A DNA stretch of 64,000 nt from CALARM01 sp964431735 (GTDB lineage Bacteria; Vulcanimicrobiota; SpSt-956; JAKJGF01): NCBI GenBank assembly GCA_964431735.1, contig CAYSLJ010000011.1, forward strand, positions 6,099-70,098, read 5' to 3'. A program made the translations under genes and the position numbers. Below, in pieces: positions 1 to 9,532 of the stretch (its first letter is position 1; each line of letters begins with the position of its first letter). Below the pieces are notes generated by a model. The model saw only the letters and a program-made list of their open reading frames with translations. It searched no databases and was not told the DNA's origin.

Positions 1-1236
1 GCGGAAATAAAACTTGAACTTTCCGCTATAAGAGATAAGTTTTCAGATGACAGGAAAACTGTTATAGTCGATGAAGAAGTAGAGATGGATGAAATAGATT
101 TTATCGTAGAGTCAGATGTGGTTCTGACTATCACCCATCATGGCTATATAAAGAAAATGCCTTTAAATACCTATAAGAGCCAGAGAAGAGGCGGTAAAGG
201 CATCATAGGTATTGTAACAAAAGAAGGGGATTTTGTAGAACATATATTTGTCACTACGACACATCATAAACTCCTGTTCTTTACAAATATGGGTAAATGT
301 TACAGGCTTATGGTTCACCATATTGGTGATGCAACACGCTATGCCAAGGGTACTGCCATTGTAAATCTCGTAAATATGCTTCCCAATGAAAAGATCACTG
401 CCGTTATACCTGTGAAAGATTTTACAGATGATAAATATCTATTCATGGCTACAAGGAACGGATATGTAAAAAAGACTGAACTGAAAGAATATGATACAAG
501 CTTTCGTAACATCGGGCTGAATGCTATAAAGCTCTCAGAAGGCGATGAGCTTATAGGTGTTGAAATGACTTCAGGCAATCAGGAAATAATCCTCGGGACA
601 AAGAACGGCATGGCCATACACTTTGATGAAGCCAATGCAAGACCTATGGGCAAGATGACAAGAGGTGTAAGAGGCATAAGGTTGAAAGAGGATGACAGTG
701 TAGTTGCTATGGTTGTAATCAGAGAAGAAAGTTATTTACTCACTGTCACCAGCTCAGGTTATGGTAAATTAACACTTATTTCTGCTTATTCCAAACAAAG
801 ACGCGGCGGAAAGGGACGTAAGAGTATAAATTTGAAGAAAGCCAGAGGCATTGTTGTCGGAATGAAGCAGGTATCACTTGAAGATGAGATATTTATAATT
901 ACAAAAGAACAGGGTAATATAATCAGAATTAAATTAAAAGGTATTTCTATAATAGGTAGAAACACCAGGGGAGTAAGGTTTATAAAATTGAAAGATCAGG
1001 ATGAAGTAACAGCTCTGGCTCTTATTACCGGTTCTAAAGAAGTCGAAGATGACGGAGAAATACAGGAAGATTCCACTGTAGAACAACTTATGTTCGGAGA
1101 ACCGGGAGAAGTCTATGAAGCACCTGTAGCAGAACTGACTGCAGATGAAGAAGACGATGAAGACGATGAAGATGTAGAAGAAGAAGAGGAAGAAGAATTT
1201 GATGATGAAGAGGAACCTGATGATGAAGAGGAATAA
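1..1236 (+). CDS. gyrA: DNA gyrase subunit A, C-terminal part (cut by window edge)
   Basis: The frame is open to the left edge, so the breakage-reunion domain with the catalytic tyrosine lies outside the window. What remains is the DNA-wrapping beta-pinwheel domain, built from repeated blades with VxTxxGYxKK-type strands. A canonical GyrA box, QRRGGKG, sits at fragment residues 61-67; this motif separates gyrase from topoisomerase IV ParC. A second perfect QRRGGKG lies at residues 266-272. The last roughly 50 residues are almost all Asp/Glu, an acidic tail of the kind that tunes supercoiling in other GyrA proteins. It acts with GyrB in the cytoplasm to introduce negative supercoils. There is no strong terminator before the next gene. 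Confidence 0.95.
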   Translation, partial: AEIKLELSAIRDKFSDDRKTVIVDEEVEMDEIDFIVESDVVLTITHHGYIKKMPLNTYKSQRRGGKGIIGIVTKEGDFVEHIFVTTTHHKLLFFTNMGKCYRLMVHHIGDATRYAKGTAIVNLVNMLPNEKITAVIPVKDFTDDKYLFMATRNGYVKKTELKEYDTSFRNIGLNAIKLSEGDELIGVEMTSGNQEIILGTKNGMAIHFDEANARPMGKMTRGVRGIRLKEDDSVVAMVVIREESYLLTVTSSGYGKLTLISAYSKQRRGGKGRKSINLKKARGIVVGMKQVSLEDEIFIITKEQGNIIRIKLKGISIIGRNTRGVRFIKLKDQDEVTALALITGSKEVEDDGEIQEDSTVEQLMFGEPGEVYEAPVAELTADEEDDEDDEDVEEEEEEEFDDEEEPDDEEE

Positions 1237-1320
1237 TGAGAATGTAGATAAGGTCATGGGTATTGGGTGTTGGGTTAAGAAAACCTCAAACCCGATTTTA
1301 ATGTGAAAGGAGATTCTACT

Positions 1321-2280
1321 ATGAATATAGGGAATAATTTATCTATCGCTTCTTCTAACCACGGTTTTAACTGCAAAAAATCGTCTCATATTTCTGATAG
1401 TGAACCTGTGGAATTATATATTTCCACAGCTAAATCCACCGGCGGTGTCCTTTATCCCAATCTTGCCAGAAAGATTTTTGCATGTGCCGATAAAATGGAG
1501 AAAACCATTGAAAAACTTGGTGATAACCCGACTCCGGAACAGGTTCATGAGACAAAAGTCAGGGATATAGTCAGAGGACTTCAGGGACTGACAAAGGCTT
1601 ACGGTGATTGTTATGATGAAGAAAAACTTGAAGAAGCTATGGATAATTTAAAGAAATTTGCATATAATGCAGGGCAATTTAAAGATCTTATGGTATATGA
1701 AGAAAAGATACAATCAGTCTGTCCCGATGGTATTCCTGAAGCTATAAAAGAGAAACTTGCTTCCTCAAGGAAAGAGGCAGAACAGGAATTCATGGATTTT
1801 TATAGGGAATTTAAAAATGATAAGTTACCTGAAGCACTGAAAATACTTAGAAATCCGTCAGGGGCAGGTGAACTGGACCCTAAAGATATAGAAAAAGCTG
1901 ATATTAACAGATTGAAGACTGCTATAAGAGGAATTGCAGATAAGATTTTATCTGTAGGACTTTCTCAGCACGATCCTGAAGAATTTCATACAGGAAGAAA
2001 AGCCATCAGGAATCTCGTTCAGATAATAAATGAAACAGGAGATCTGTTTCCCTATAAAAAAGAAGATATAGATGCATTAAAACACCTGTTTAAATCATGC
2101 GGAAAATCTCAGGATTTGCATATAACTCAGCTATGGCTGAAGGAACATGGATTTGATAAAGAATCCGGAAAAATTGCAGTGCTTCAGAAAGAATTACAGG
2201 GAAAGGCCATGATAGAAGGAAAAGAGTTTTTTGCTTCAGGTGTAATGGAGAGCATAAAGAATTCCCTGGATAAAGGATAA
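1321..2280 (+). CDS. Hypothetical helical protein with leaderless Ser/Asn-rich N-terminus
   Basis: I do not recognise the family. The start at 1321 is chosen because AAAGGAG lies 8-9 bases upstream; a longer frame from 1303 would have no ribosome site. The 319-residue product begins MNIGNNLSIASSNHG. It then becomes a charged, mostly helical protein with no membrane segment, no signal peptide and few cysteines. The N-terminus (Met, short, Ile at position 3, then Asn/Ser-rich) resembles those of the four proteins encoded at 55-60 kb. It is followed by a strong hairpin and faces adhE convergently. It may be transcribed from gyrA read-through or from its own promoter in the 84-base gap. Confidence 0.75.
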   Translation: MNIGNNLSIASSNHGFNCKKSSHISDSEPVELYISTAKSTGGVLYPNLARKIFACADKMEKTIEKLGDNPTPEQVHETKVRDIVRGLQGLTKAYGDCYDEEKLEEAMDNLKKFAYNAGQFKDLMVYEEKIQSVCPDGIPEAIKEKLASSRKEAEQEFMDFYREFKNDKLPEALKILRNPSGAGELDPKDIEKADINRLKTAIRGIADKILSVGLSQHDPEEFHTGRKAIRNLVQIINETGDLFPYKKEDIDALKHLFKSCGKSQDLHITQLWLKEHGFDKESGKIAVLQKELQGKAMIEGKEFFASGVMESIKNSLDKG

Positions 2281-2284
2281 ACAG

Positions 2285-2314
2285 CGTGGGAAACCGTAAA
2301 TCCGGTTTCCCACG
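2285..2314. terminator. Hairpin between convergent genes
   Basis: A perfect 12-bp stem, CGTGGGAAACCG at 2285-2296 pairing with 2303-2314, closes a 6-base loop. It sits between the stop of the unknown protein (plus strand) and the end of adhE (minus strand), so it probably ends transcription in both directions. The trailing T-run is weak. Confidence 0.7.
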
Positions 2315-2335
2315 AATTTAATAACGGTACGCCTA

Positions 2336-4924
2336 TTAACCGTTATAAGCTTCCCACAGTATTTTCTCAAGATCCTCTACGAGAGGATAACTGGCATTTG
2401 ACACAACGCACTGATCTTCAAAGGCAATTTCCGCCATTCTTCTGACTTCTGCTCTGAACGCTTCTTCCGAAACGCCGGCATCTTTTATCGATTTCGGTAT
2501 TCCGACCAGCGATTTCAGATCTTCTATGGCTTTAATGAGGCTTTCAATACCTTCCTCCGGTGTTGAATATTTTAGTTTTAAAGCATCAGCAATTTCCAGA
2601 TATCTTTCTCTTGCCTTCGGATAAGGATAATTCGGTAAGGCAATGAATTTTTTCGGCTGAGAAGCATTGTATCTTATTACAGGGCTCATCATAAATGCGT
2701 TTGCTCTGCCATGAGGTATATGAAAAGTAGCACCCAGAATATGGGCCAGAGCATGATTTATACCGAGAAATGCATTGGTAAAAGCCATACCTGCAATGGT
2801 TGATGCATTATGCATTCTCTCACGGGCTTCTTTATCGTGACCGTTCTTATATGCCTGTGGCAGATATTTAAATATTAACTGTATTGACCTGAGAGCCAGA
2901 GGATCGGTATAATCGGAAGCTACTGCGGAAACATAACATTCAAGACCATGAGAAAGGGCATCAAGACCTGTATCAGCAGTTACCTCCTTCGGAACAGTCA
3001 TGACAAGATTGGGATCTATTATGGCAATATCCGGAGTAATCGCATAATCTGCAACAGGATATTTTTTATTTGTCTTTTCATCTGTTACAACTGTAAAGGC
3101 AGTTACCTCGGATCCTGTTCCGCTTGTTGTAGGTATGGCGATGAATTTTGCCTTTTTTCCGAGAGGTGAAATTTTGACTATCCTCTTTCTTATATCCATA
3201 AAATAGAGTTTCAAATCTTCAAAAGAAAGTTCCGGCTGTTCATATAAGAGCCACATGGCTTTGGCTGCATCTATGGGGGAACCGCCACCAACGGCAATAA
3301 TAAGGTCCGGATTGATTTTTTTCAGGGCGTTAACTCCTGTTTCAATCATTTCAATTGTAGGGTCAGATTTAATATCAGAGAATATTGTAGAATTTATACC
3401 TGCTTTATGTAGATCCGCCTGTATCAGAGATACTGCACCCTGTCTTATGGCAGAACCGGTGCATACAATAAATGCATGATGGACTCCCAGTTCTTTAACT
3501 TCATATTTAAAGAAAACATCAAGACAACCAGGTTCAAAATAGATTCTGGAAGGAACACGGAACCATTTCATATTCAACATCCTTTTCGAAATTCTTTTTA
3601 TATTCAGCAGGTGAGTTACTGTTACATTATCTGTAGTAATATTTCGACCTCCTGCACCGCAGCCAAGAGTTAAAGAGGGATGGAGACAGTTATATATATT
3701 ACCGATTCCACCGTGAGATGAAGGAGAATTTACTATGATTCTGCCTGCATTAATTGTCTTTCCAAACTCTTTTATTACCTCTTTATCGTTCGAGAAGATT
3801 GAAGCCGTATGCCCTAACCCTCCGAAATGTGTCAGATCTGTACAGAGGTTAACTGCTTCATCAAAGGATTTTACCGTGTAAAACCCCAGAAGAGGACACA
3901 GCTTTTCCCGGGACAGAGGATAGTCTTCTCCAACTCCGTCCATATAAGCAATCAATATTCTTGTATTTGCCGGAATATTTATACCTGCTATTTCGCCGAT
4001 TTTCTGAGGTGACTGTCCTACTATCTTCGGGTTCATACTCTTCTTTTGCGGATCTATTACAACATTTTCCAGTATCTTTGTTTCTTCTCTGGATAGAAAA
4101 TAGGCCCCCATTTCTATAAGCTTTTCTTCTACCAGTTCTTTAATTGTATGATCCACTATAAGAGCCTGTTCTGATGCGCAGATCATACCGTTATCAAAGG
4201 TTTTACTGAGCAATATATCATTTACTGCCTGTGCTATACTGGCTGATTTTTCAATATAAACTGGAACATTGCCCGGCCCGACTCCTATAGCAGGGTTCCC
4301 TGAACCATAAGAGGCGTGGACCAGGCCTGTTCCGCCCGTTGCAAGTATCAATGATATATCCTTATGGGTCATAAGAGCATGGGTGAGTTCTCTGGAAGGA
4401 TGTTCAACCCATCTTACAACGTAATCAGGTGCACCTGCTTTAAGAGCTGCCTCATAAAGAATTTTTGCTGCTTCGTTTGTGGAGTTCAGAGCATTCCTGG
4501 CACCTGATATAATTATCGAATTTCTGGTCTTAAGAGCCAGTAAAATCTTAAACATTGCTGTTGATGTAGGGTTAGTGCTGGGTGTTATACCGAGTATTAC
4601 ACCGAGAGGTTCGGCAAATTCCATTAAACCCTGTTCAGGACAATCATTTATGAGTCCTACAGTCTTTATATCTCTGATGTCATTATATATATATTCTGTT
4701 GCAAAAAGGTTTTTTATGGCCTTGTCTTCAAAAACTCCCATACCTGTTTCTTTTGCCGCCATTCTGGCAAGTTCCACTCTTCTGGCTGCGCCGGCTTTTG
4801 CTGCTCTGTAGACAATATTATCTACCTCTTCCTGTGTATACTGGGTGAATATGGCAGATGCTTCTTTCGCCTGAGTAACCATTTCATTTACCATTTGATT
4901 TACGTCATATTCTATTGTTCCCAT
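2336..4924 (-). CDS. adhE: Bifunctional acetaldehyde-CoA/alcohol dehydrogenase AdhE
   Basis: The enzyme converts acetyl-CoA to acetaldehyde and then ethanol, using two NADH; it is a central redox sink in fermenters and assembles into cytoplasmic spirosomes. Length (862 aa) is normal for the family. The N-terminal aldehyde dehydrogenase half carries the catalytic cysteine in NGMICASEQ. After a linker near residue 450 comes the iron-dependent alcohol dehydrogenase half, with GGGSPIDAAKAMW and metal-ligand histidines in LSHGLECYVS and HALAHILGATFHIPHG. AAGGAG lies 9 bases before the ATG. It is 33 bases downstream of the STAS gene on the same strand, so the two may be co-transcribed. No key residue is missing. 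Confidence 0.97.
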   Translation of the reverse strand: MGTIEYDVNQMVNEMVTQAKEASAIFTQYTQEEVDNIVYRAAKAGAARRVELARMAAKETGMGVFEDKAIKNLFATEYIYNDIRDIKTVGLINDCPEQGLMEFAEPLGVILGITPSTNPTSTAMFKILLALKTRNSIIISGARNALNSTNEAAKILYEAALKAGAPDYVVRWVEHPSRELTHALMTHKDISLILATGGTGLVHASYGSGNPAIGVGPGNVPVYIEKSASIAQAVNDILLSKTFDNGMICASEQALIVDHTIKELVEEKLIEMGAYFLSREETKILENVVIDPQKKSMNPKIVGQSPQKIGEIAGINIPANTRILIAYMDGVGEDYPLSREKLCPLLGFYTVKSFDEAVNLCTDLTHFGGLGHTASIFSNDKEVIKEFGKTINAGRIIVNSPSSHGGIGNIYNCLHPSLTLGCGAGGRNITTDNVTVTHLLNIKRISKRMLNMKWFRVPSRIYFEPGCLDVFFKYEVKELGVHHAFIVCTGSAIRQGAVSLIQADLHKAGINSTIFSDIKSDPTIEMIETGVNALKKINPDLIIAVGGGSPIDAAKAMWLLYEQPELSFEDLKLYFMDIRKRIVKISPLGKKAKFIAIPTTSGTGSEVTAFTVVTDEKTNKKYPVADYAITPDIAIIDPNLVMTVPKEVTADTGLDALSHGLECYVSAVASDYTDPLALRSIQLIFKYLPQAYKNGHDKEARERMHNASTIAGMAFTNAFLGINHALAHILGATFHIPHGRANAFMMSPVIRYNASQPKKFIALPNYPYPKARERYLEIADALKLKYSTPEEGIESLIKAIEDLKSLVGIPKSIKDAGVSEEAFRAEVRRMAEIAFEDQCVVSNASYPLVEDLEKILWEAYNG

Positions 4925-4957
4925 AGATTTTCTCCTTATCTCTCAATTTTATAATTA

Positions 4958-5317
4958 TTACAGAGGCCATATATTGTTTATAGCCTGAGCCTCGTCATCA
5001 AAAATATTAAATGATTTTTCAAGACCTGCTACTTTAAAAATTTTGTAAATTGAAGGATTGACATGACACATAGCTGCCTTCAGCCCTGAAGTCCCAAGTT
5101 TTTTATAGGCAGCTAAAAACATTCTTATACCTGCACTGCTGACAAAGGTTACATCTTTTAGATTAAATAGAGCTCCTGACTGCATTTGTTCTAATATCTG
5201 TATAACTTCCTGGGAAATTTTATCACTTGTATTTGTGTCAATCTTACCTGATAATTGAATTGTTATGATAGAGGAATTTAACTCGTTTATACTGAATTTT
5301 ACGCCTGTCCCTTCCAT
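4958..5317 (-). CDS. STAS-domain protein, anti-sigma factor antagonist type
   Basis: A 119-residue single STAS domain. The signature VTFVSSAGIRMFLAAYKKL contains the serine that is phosphorylated by partner-switching kinases in SpoIIAA/RsbV proteins. In that family the unphosphorylated form binds an RsbW-type kinase and frees a target such as a sigma factor. No kinase or phosphatase partner gene lies next to it. An AAAGGAG site about 10 bases upstream supports the start. Its position just before adhE suggests co-expression; any regulatory link between the two is only inferred. Confidence 0.85.
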   Translation of the reverse strand: MEGTGVKFSINELNSSIITIQLSGKIDTNTSDKISQEVIQILEQMQSGALFNLKDVTFVSSAGIRMFLAAYKKLGTSGLKAAMCHVNPSIYKIFKVAGLEKSFNIFDDEAQAINNIWPL

Positions 5318-5443
5318 CTCCCATACACTCCTTTCTTTATTATAAAAATTTAGTCTGTGTAATAAGTTTTGTGTAAACCTCTGTTGAAGCCTTATTTCAT
5401 AGTAAAGTTACACAAAATATCTTACCCTCTATGAATTCACTGA

Positions 5444-6355
5444 TTAGGCCACTGATTTTATTTCCACCTCCATTAAATCCCGTGCCAGTATTACGCCGGG
5501 AAAAATATCTCTGCTTCCGGAGAGAAGCAGTTCTTCATCCTGATATCTTGAGCTTATGTGATTGATTATTAATGATTTTACTCCTGATTTTTTCGCAATT
5601 TCAGCAGCTTCCTCTGTTGTGGAATGGCCGCTTATTTTTGCTTTCTCACGTGCTTCCGGTTCAAACGTTCCTTCATATATAAGCAGATCTGCCCGTTCTG
5701 CAAGTTTTATGGCATTTTCACATGGTCTTGTATCACCGCAATAAACAAATTTTCTGCCCTTTAAAGGTTTACCAACTATGTCGGAAGATTTTATTACTCT
5801 TCCGTCGGTAAGAGTAATATTTTCACCTTTTTGAAGTTTTCCATAGAGAGGACCTTCAGGGATTCCAAGTTCTTTAGCTTTTTCTATATTGAATTTTCCC
5901 GGTCTGTCATGTTCTGTAAAGGAATATCCCAGTGAAAAGACTCTGTGTTCCAGAGGAAGTGATCTTATTGTATAACCCTCTTCTATGAGTAAAAATTCTT
6001 CTGTAATTTCATGTATGGTAATATCAAAATTAAACACTGTGCACATAAGTCTTTTTGATGTTTCTATATATTCTTTTATGCCGGTCGGACCGTATATTTT
6101 AAGAGGCTTTTCTCTTTCTGCAAGCTCAAGAGACATGAGAAATCCCATTATACCGAGTATATGATCTCCATGAAGATGAGAAATAAAAATAGCCGAAAGT
6201 CTGGAAAATTTCAACCCTGCTCTGCGATATTGTATTTGAGTTCCTTCACCGCAGTCAAAAAGAAAATAATTCCCCTCCCACCAGAGTGCCACTGCAGGAT
6301 GGCCTCTTCTCAGGGTTGGTACCGCCGCCCCTGTTCCCAGTGTAATAACTTTCAT
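5444..6355 (-). CDS. rnz: Ribonuclease Z
   Basis: A metallo-beta-lactamase-fold endonuclease that trims the 3' ends of tRNA precursors lacking an encoded CCA. The zinc motif HLHGDH is at residues 60-65 and starts the dinuclear site; further ligands are visible in LEHRVFSLGY, VYCGDTRP and SGHSTTEEAA. Length (303 aa) fits the short bacterial form. The ATG lies 2 bases after the stop codon of the pilT-like gene, so it is the last gene of a three-gene operon. The link between tRNA maturation and a pilus motor is probably only operonic. Confidence 0.93.
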   Translation of the reverse strand: MKVITLGTGAAVPTLRRGHPAVALWWEGNYFLFDCGEGTQIQYRRAGLKFSRLSAIFISHLHGDHILGIMGFLMSLELAEREKPLKIYGPTGIKEYIETSKRLMCTVFNFDITIHEITEEFLLIEEGYTIRSLPLEHRVFSLGYSFTEHDRPGKFNIEKAKELGIPEGPLYGKLQKGENITLTDGRVIKSSDIVGKPLKGRKFVYCGDTRPCENAIKLAERADLLIYEGTFEPEAREKAKISGHSTTEEAAEIAKKSGVKSLIINHISSRYQDEELLLSGSRDIFPGVILARDLMEVEIKSVA

Positions 6356-6357
6356 CT

Positions 6358-7455
6358 TTATCCTACACCGAGACGTGTTACATCAAGTGCTCGTTCTTTT
6401 GCCGCTTCTATACTTATTTTACCCTGTCTCACAAGTTTACCGAGAGCAGTATCAAGACTCTGCATACCTACATCAGCACCGCTCTGAATAATGGTGGGGA
6501 TCATAGTTGTCTTACCGTCTCTTATCATATTTGAGAGTCCGGAAGCAGAGAGCAGTACTTCTACAGCAGGAACACGACCCTTGCCGTCTTTTGTTTTAAC
6601 AAGTATCTGGGCTACGACAGCCTGGAGCGATTCTGCAATAAGTGATCTTACCTGACTGTGCTGTTCAGGAGGAAACACGTCAATGATCCTGTCCAGTGTT
6701 TTAGATGCGCTGTTTGTATGAAGCGTACCGAATACGAGTATACCTATATCTGCAGCTTTCAATGCATATGTTATGGATTCAAAATCTCTTAATTCTCCTA
6801 TGAGTAATATGTCCGGATCTTCTCTGACGGAATCTTTAATTGCAGTGGCAAAGGATTTCGTATGAAGTCCGACTTCTCTGTGTACTATAAGACTTTTATT
6901 ACTTTCATGCAAAAATTCCACAGGATCTTCTATTGTAATGATATGGGCGTTTCTTGTGCGGTTTATATAATCAATCATGGCAGCCAGAGTGGTGGATTTC
7001 CCGTTTCCTGTAGCTCCTGTTACTATAACCAGGCCGCCTTTAGTGTTATTACATACTTTTTTTAATACCTCCGGCAAACCGAGAGTATCTATATTGGGAA
7101 CAACTGTAGGGATCAATCTAAATACTGCTCCCAGACCGTTTTTTTCAAAAAGTGCATTCCCTCTGAACCTTGAAAGTCCGGGAACTTCACTGGCGAAATC
7201 CAGATCCCCTGTTTCTTCAAGTACCTGTATCTGTTTTTTATTTAACAGACTGTATACCATTTCCATTATCCTGTCAGGTTCTAAAGCAGGAAGTTCTGTC
7301 CTTGTAAGATCACCCATTATTCTTAAAGTCGGAGGAGCTCCTATTGCTAAATGAAGATCTGATGCATTATATTCAACCATCAGTTGAAAAAGATTTTCTA
7401 CTTTATAATCATATCCGAAATCAGTTTTTATTGTACTAACTATTACTTTTGACAT
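6358..7455 (-). CDS. pilT: Type IV pilus retraction ATPase, PilT family (copy 1)
   Basis: A cytoplasmic hexameric ATPase that depolymerises type IV pili to drive twitching motility or DNA uptake. Walker A GATGNGKST is at residues 147-155, followed by the Asp box ITIEDPVEFLHE, the Walker B/His-box region with DPDILLIGELRD, and GTLHTNSASKTLDRIID. The start at 7455 is chosen because GGAAGGAG precedes that ATG; the open frame extends 19 codons further without a site. It lacks the N-terminal domain of PilB-type assembly ATPases. It is preceded by a second PilT-like gene (16-base gap) and followed by rnz. No other pilus gene is in the window. Confidence 0.92.
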   Translation of the reverse strand: MSKVIVSTIKTDFGYDYKVENLFQLMVEYNASDLHLAIGAPPTLRIMGDLTRTELPALEPDRIMEMVYSLLNKKQIQVLEETGDLDFASEVPGLSRFRGNALFEKNGLGAVFRLIPTVVPNIDTLGLPEVLKKVCNNTKGGLVIVTGATGNGKSTTLAAMIDYINRTRNAHIITIEDPVEFLHESNKSLIVHREVGLHTKSFATAIKDSVREDPDILLIGELRDFESITYALKAADIGILVFGTLHTNSASKTLDRIIDVFPPEQHSQVRSLIAESLQAVVAQILVKTKDGKGRVPAVEVLLSASGLSNMIRDGKTTMIPTIIQSGADVGMQSLDTALGKLVRQGKISIEAAKERALDVTRLGVG

Positions 7456-7471
7456 AACAATCTCCTTCCAT

Positions 7472-8536
7472 CTATTTGGATTCTCCGAACATAGTTTCAT
7501 CCATAGCCGCACTGCGTGCTGCCTCTGTTGTTATCAGACCTCTGTTATATAGATTGAGAAGAGAATTATCCATGGACTGCATTCCAAGACTTTTACTTGT
7601 CTGTATCAATGAAGGTATCTGGAAGGTTCTTCTTTCTCTTATGATTGTTGCAAGAGGTATACAGCCGACAAGTATTTCAAAGGCCGCTGCCCTGCCGCTA
7701 ATGTCTTTCTTTTTTATAAGCTGCTGTGATACAACACCTTTCAGGGATTCTGATAGCATAATTCTTACCTGTGCCTGTTGTCTTGCAGGGAATATATCAA
7801 TCAATCTGTCTATAGTTCTTGCAGCGCTCGACGTGTGGAGAGTACTGAAAACAAGATGACCTGTTTCTGCTGCAGTCATAGCAAATTGAATACTGTCGGC
7901 ATCTGACATTTCCCCTATAAGTATAACATCTGGATCTTCTCTCATTGCAGCAGTAAGAGCATCTCTGTATGTCGGGGTGTGGAGATTTATTTCTCTCTGC
8001 CTTACTATGGAATTTTTGTGAGGATGAATATATTCGATTGGTTCTTCCAGGGTTATTATATGTTTACTATAGTTTTCATTTATATAATTTATTATTGCAG
8101 CAAGCGTTGTAGTTTTACCGCATCCGCTCGGCCCTGTAACTACAACAAGTCCCTGATGTATTTCGGCAAAGTGCTTTACAGAATCCGGTATATTAAGTTC
8201 TTCCAGAGACGGTATTTCCAGTGGTATTACGCGAAAAGCGCCATCCCATCCTTTTCTCTGTTCAAAGACATTTGCCCTGAAACGAAATTCTTCCTGATCA
8301 AAGCTCATTTCATAACAGAAACTTATTGCTCTTTCCTGCTCAAGCTCGGATTTCTGCTCGTCATTAAGTATTTCGGAAAACATTTCTTCTGTATCGGCAT
8401 TTGTCAGTATCGGAAAATCTTCAAGTGTTACGAGATCACCATGAAGTCTTATAATTGGTTTTGAGTCTGTCGATATATGAAGGTCAGACCCTCCTTTGTC
8501 GAGGACTGCAAGAAGCAATTCATCAATTCTATGCAT
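7472..8536 (-). CDS. Type IV pilus ATPase, PilT/PilU family (copy 2)
   Basis: First gene of the pilT-like, pilT-like, rnz operon. The 354-residue protein has Walker A GPSGCGKTT at 135-143, ITLEEPIEYIHPH, DPDVILIGEMSD and STLHTSSAARTIDRLID, plus a C-terminal RERRTFQIPSLIQTSK stretch. That stretch corresponds to the AIRNLIRE-type retraction motif of PilT but is altered. The paralogue pair is probably a PilT/PilU-type arrangement, in which one member needs the other for force generation; which is which cannot be told from motifs alone. AGAAGGAG is correctly spaced before the ATG, and a good promoter lies at 8586-8614. Confidence 0.9.
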   Translation of the reverse strand: MHRIDELLLAVLDKGGSDLHISTDSKPIIRLHGDLVTLEDFPILTNADTEEMFSEILNDEQKSELEQERAISFCYEMSFDQEEFRFRANVFEQRKGWDGAFRVIPLEIPSLEELNIPDSVKHFAEIHQGLVVVTGPSGCGKTTTLAAIINYINENYSKHIITLEEPIEYIHPHKNSIVRQREINLHTPTYRDALTAAMREDPDVILIGEMSDADSIQFAMTAAETGHLVFSTLHTSSAARTIDRLIDIFPARQQAQVRIMLSESLKGVVSQQLIKKKDISGRAAAFEILVGCIPLATIIRERRTFQIPSLIQTSKSLGMQSMDNSLLNLYNRGLITTEAARSAAMDETMFGESK

Positions 8537-8585
8537 ATCTTTCTCCTTCTATATAAATATTCCTCAGAAATATTGTACGGTAATT

Positions 8586-8614
8586 ATTATACCAGGCATT
8601 CACATTAAGGGCAA
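8586..8614 (-). promoter_or_regulatory. Sigma-70-type promoter for the pilT-pilT-rnz operon
   Basis: Read on the minus strand: TTGCCC (8609-8614), a 17-base spacer, then a perfect TATAAT (8586-8591), about 50 bases upstream of the first pilT-like start codon. The left end of the composite repeat element at 8631 lies just upstream of the -35 box. Confidence 0.65.
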
Positions 8615-8630
8615 TAGAATTGTGTGTTTT

Positions 8631-9201
8631 GATAGTGTTTTTTTACGACACCTGGTGCTGCCAGCGGTAAATATGGCACCAGTTAAATCTCTGCGTTGTG
8701 CTCTTACGCAAAAAAATATCGCCTTTGTCTATTTCTGTTATAACTGGCATCATACCAGGTTTATATTACTGGGGTGAGCATAAATAATAAATATCTGATC
8801 TCGTGACGCGTAACGCGTAACGCGTGACGGGAGGAAGACCTTTATTACTGAGGTGAGTATAAATAATGCATATTTTATTCTCATGACGCGTAACGCGTAA
8901 CGCGTGACGGGAGGAAGACCTTTATTAAATGCTTATGCTCAGGTCAGTAATACGGCATATCTTTTCCTCCAGAGCCCGGACAGGGACAGGAGCGTGTTAC
9001 ATATTTTTGGGTGCCAATTTACCTGGTTCGGTACAAAGGACTTTAAGAAAAATAACTCCGGCACATTGCTAGAACAATCAGTATCTTCCCGTTACGAGAG
9101 CATATATTTATTATTTATTCATACGTCAGTAATAGATTTATAAAATCAAGTGCAATTTCCGGTAAAAGTGAATCTACATATTGTCGTAAAAAAACACTAT
9201 C
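8631..9201. mobile_element. Composite repeat element bounded by perfect 19-bp inverted repeats
   Basis: GATAGTGTTTTTTTACGAC at 8631-8649 is exactly complementary to 9183-9201. The 571-bp interior has no convincing gene. It contains a tandem duplication of about 80 bp (8766-8927) with two ACGCGT heptamer cores (8803-8830, 8883-8910). A block at 8950-9030 recurs at 48767-48865 and, inverted, at 41790-41840. A block at 9038-9097 matches the left end of the element at 48865. A final block (9134-9201) recurs at 42185-42255 and 60240-60313. No clear target duplication was found. This accounts for most of the 732-base gap between the pilT-like gene and remB. Confidence 0.7.
8766..8927. repeat. Tandem duplication (~80 bp x2) carrying heptamer cores
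   Basis: Two consecutive copies begin TTACTGRGGTGAGYATAAAT (8766 and 8845) and end GGGAGGAAGACCTTTATTA. Each carries four heptamers: (G/A)TGACGC, GTAACGC, GTAACGC, GTGACGG. The copies differ by scattered substitutions and one small indel. Confidence 0.85.
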
Positions 9202-9268
9202 ATATTGAATTTTCTCAAATGGAGTGATAATATAGAATAGTTAAAAATAAACATAACGGGGTATTGGA

Positions 9269-9499
9269 ATGTATCTTCATATAGGAGAAAATGTTGCTGT
9301 TTTGAAAGAACATATTTTATATATTATTAACTGTAATTTTAAAGAAGGGAATAAAGAATTTTTCGAAAAAAATCATATAGAGAATATTTCCAGTAATCTT
9401 CCTGCAGAATCTCTTGTAGGTATGTCAGATGGAACTATTTATGGTTCACCTGTAGAGTCAGTTACATTGTTTAAAAGATGGGAAGAAAATATTGTCTGA
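9269..9499 (+). CDS. remB: Extracellular matrix regulator RemB-like (YaaB, DUF370)
   Basis: A 76-residue protein starting MYLHIGENVAVLKEHILYII and ending GTIYGSPVESVTLFKRW. This matches the DUF370/YaaB pattern: YLHLG-x-x-VVV near the start and a Y-x-SP-x-SS-x-TL-x-KR C-terminus. In Bacillus, RemA/RemB proteins control matrix genes, and yaaB lies in the recF-gyrB-gyrA neighbourhood; here it is about 8 kb from gyrA. A possible promoter, TTGAAT-17-TAATAT (9205-9233), starts just after the end of the composite repeat element. The ribosome site is weak (GGGG about 9 bases upstream). The assignment is from remembered family features. Confidence 0.72.
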   Translation: MYLHIGENVAVLKEHILYIINCNFKEGNKEFFEKNHIENISSNLPAESLVGMSDGTIYGSPVESVTLFKRWEENIV

Positions 9500-9532
9500 C
9501 AGTATCAAAGACTACCTGTGTCCCAACCTCTG

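Noticed and set aside
934..1257. Minus-strand frame of 107 codons inside gyrA
   Set aside because: It is the complement of the gyrA acidic GAA/GAT codons, giving an artificial Phe/Ile-rich sequence.
8904..9143. Plus-strand frame of 79 codons in the 8.6-9.2 kb element
   Set aside because: It runs through repeat modules that recur elsewhere in other frames and has no ribosome site; its sequence follows the repeats, not a protein family.
8979..9491. Frames on both strands of the SLT linker and neighbouring Gly/Met-rich DNA read as separate proteins
   Set aside because: I considered similar low-complexity shadow frames throughout (for example 59467-59948 plus strand); they mirror real genes on the other strand.
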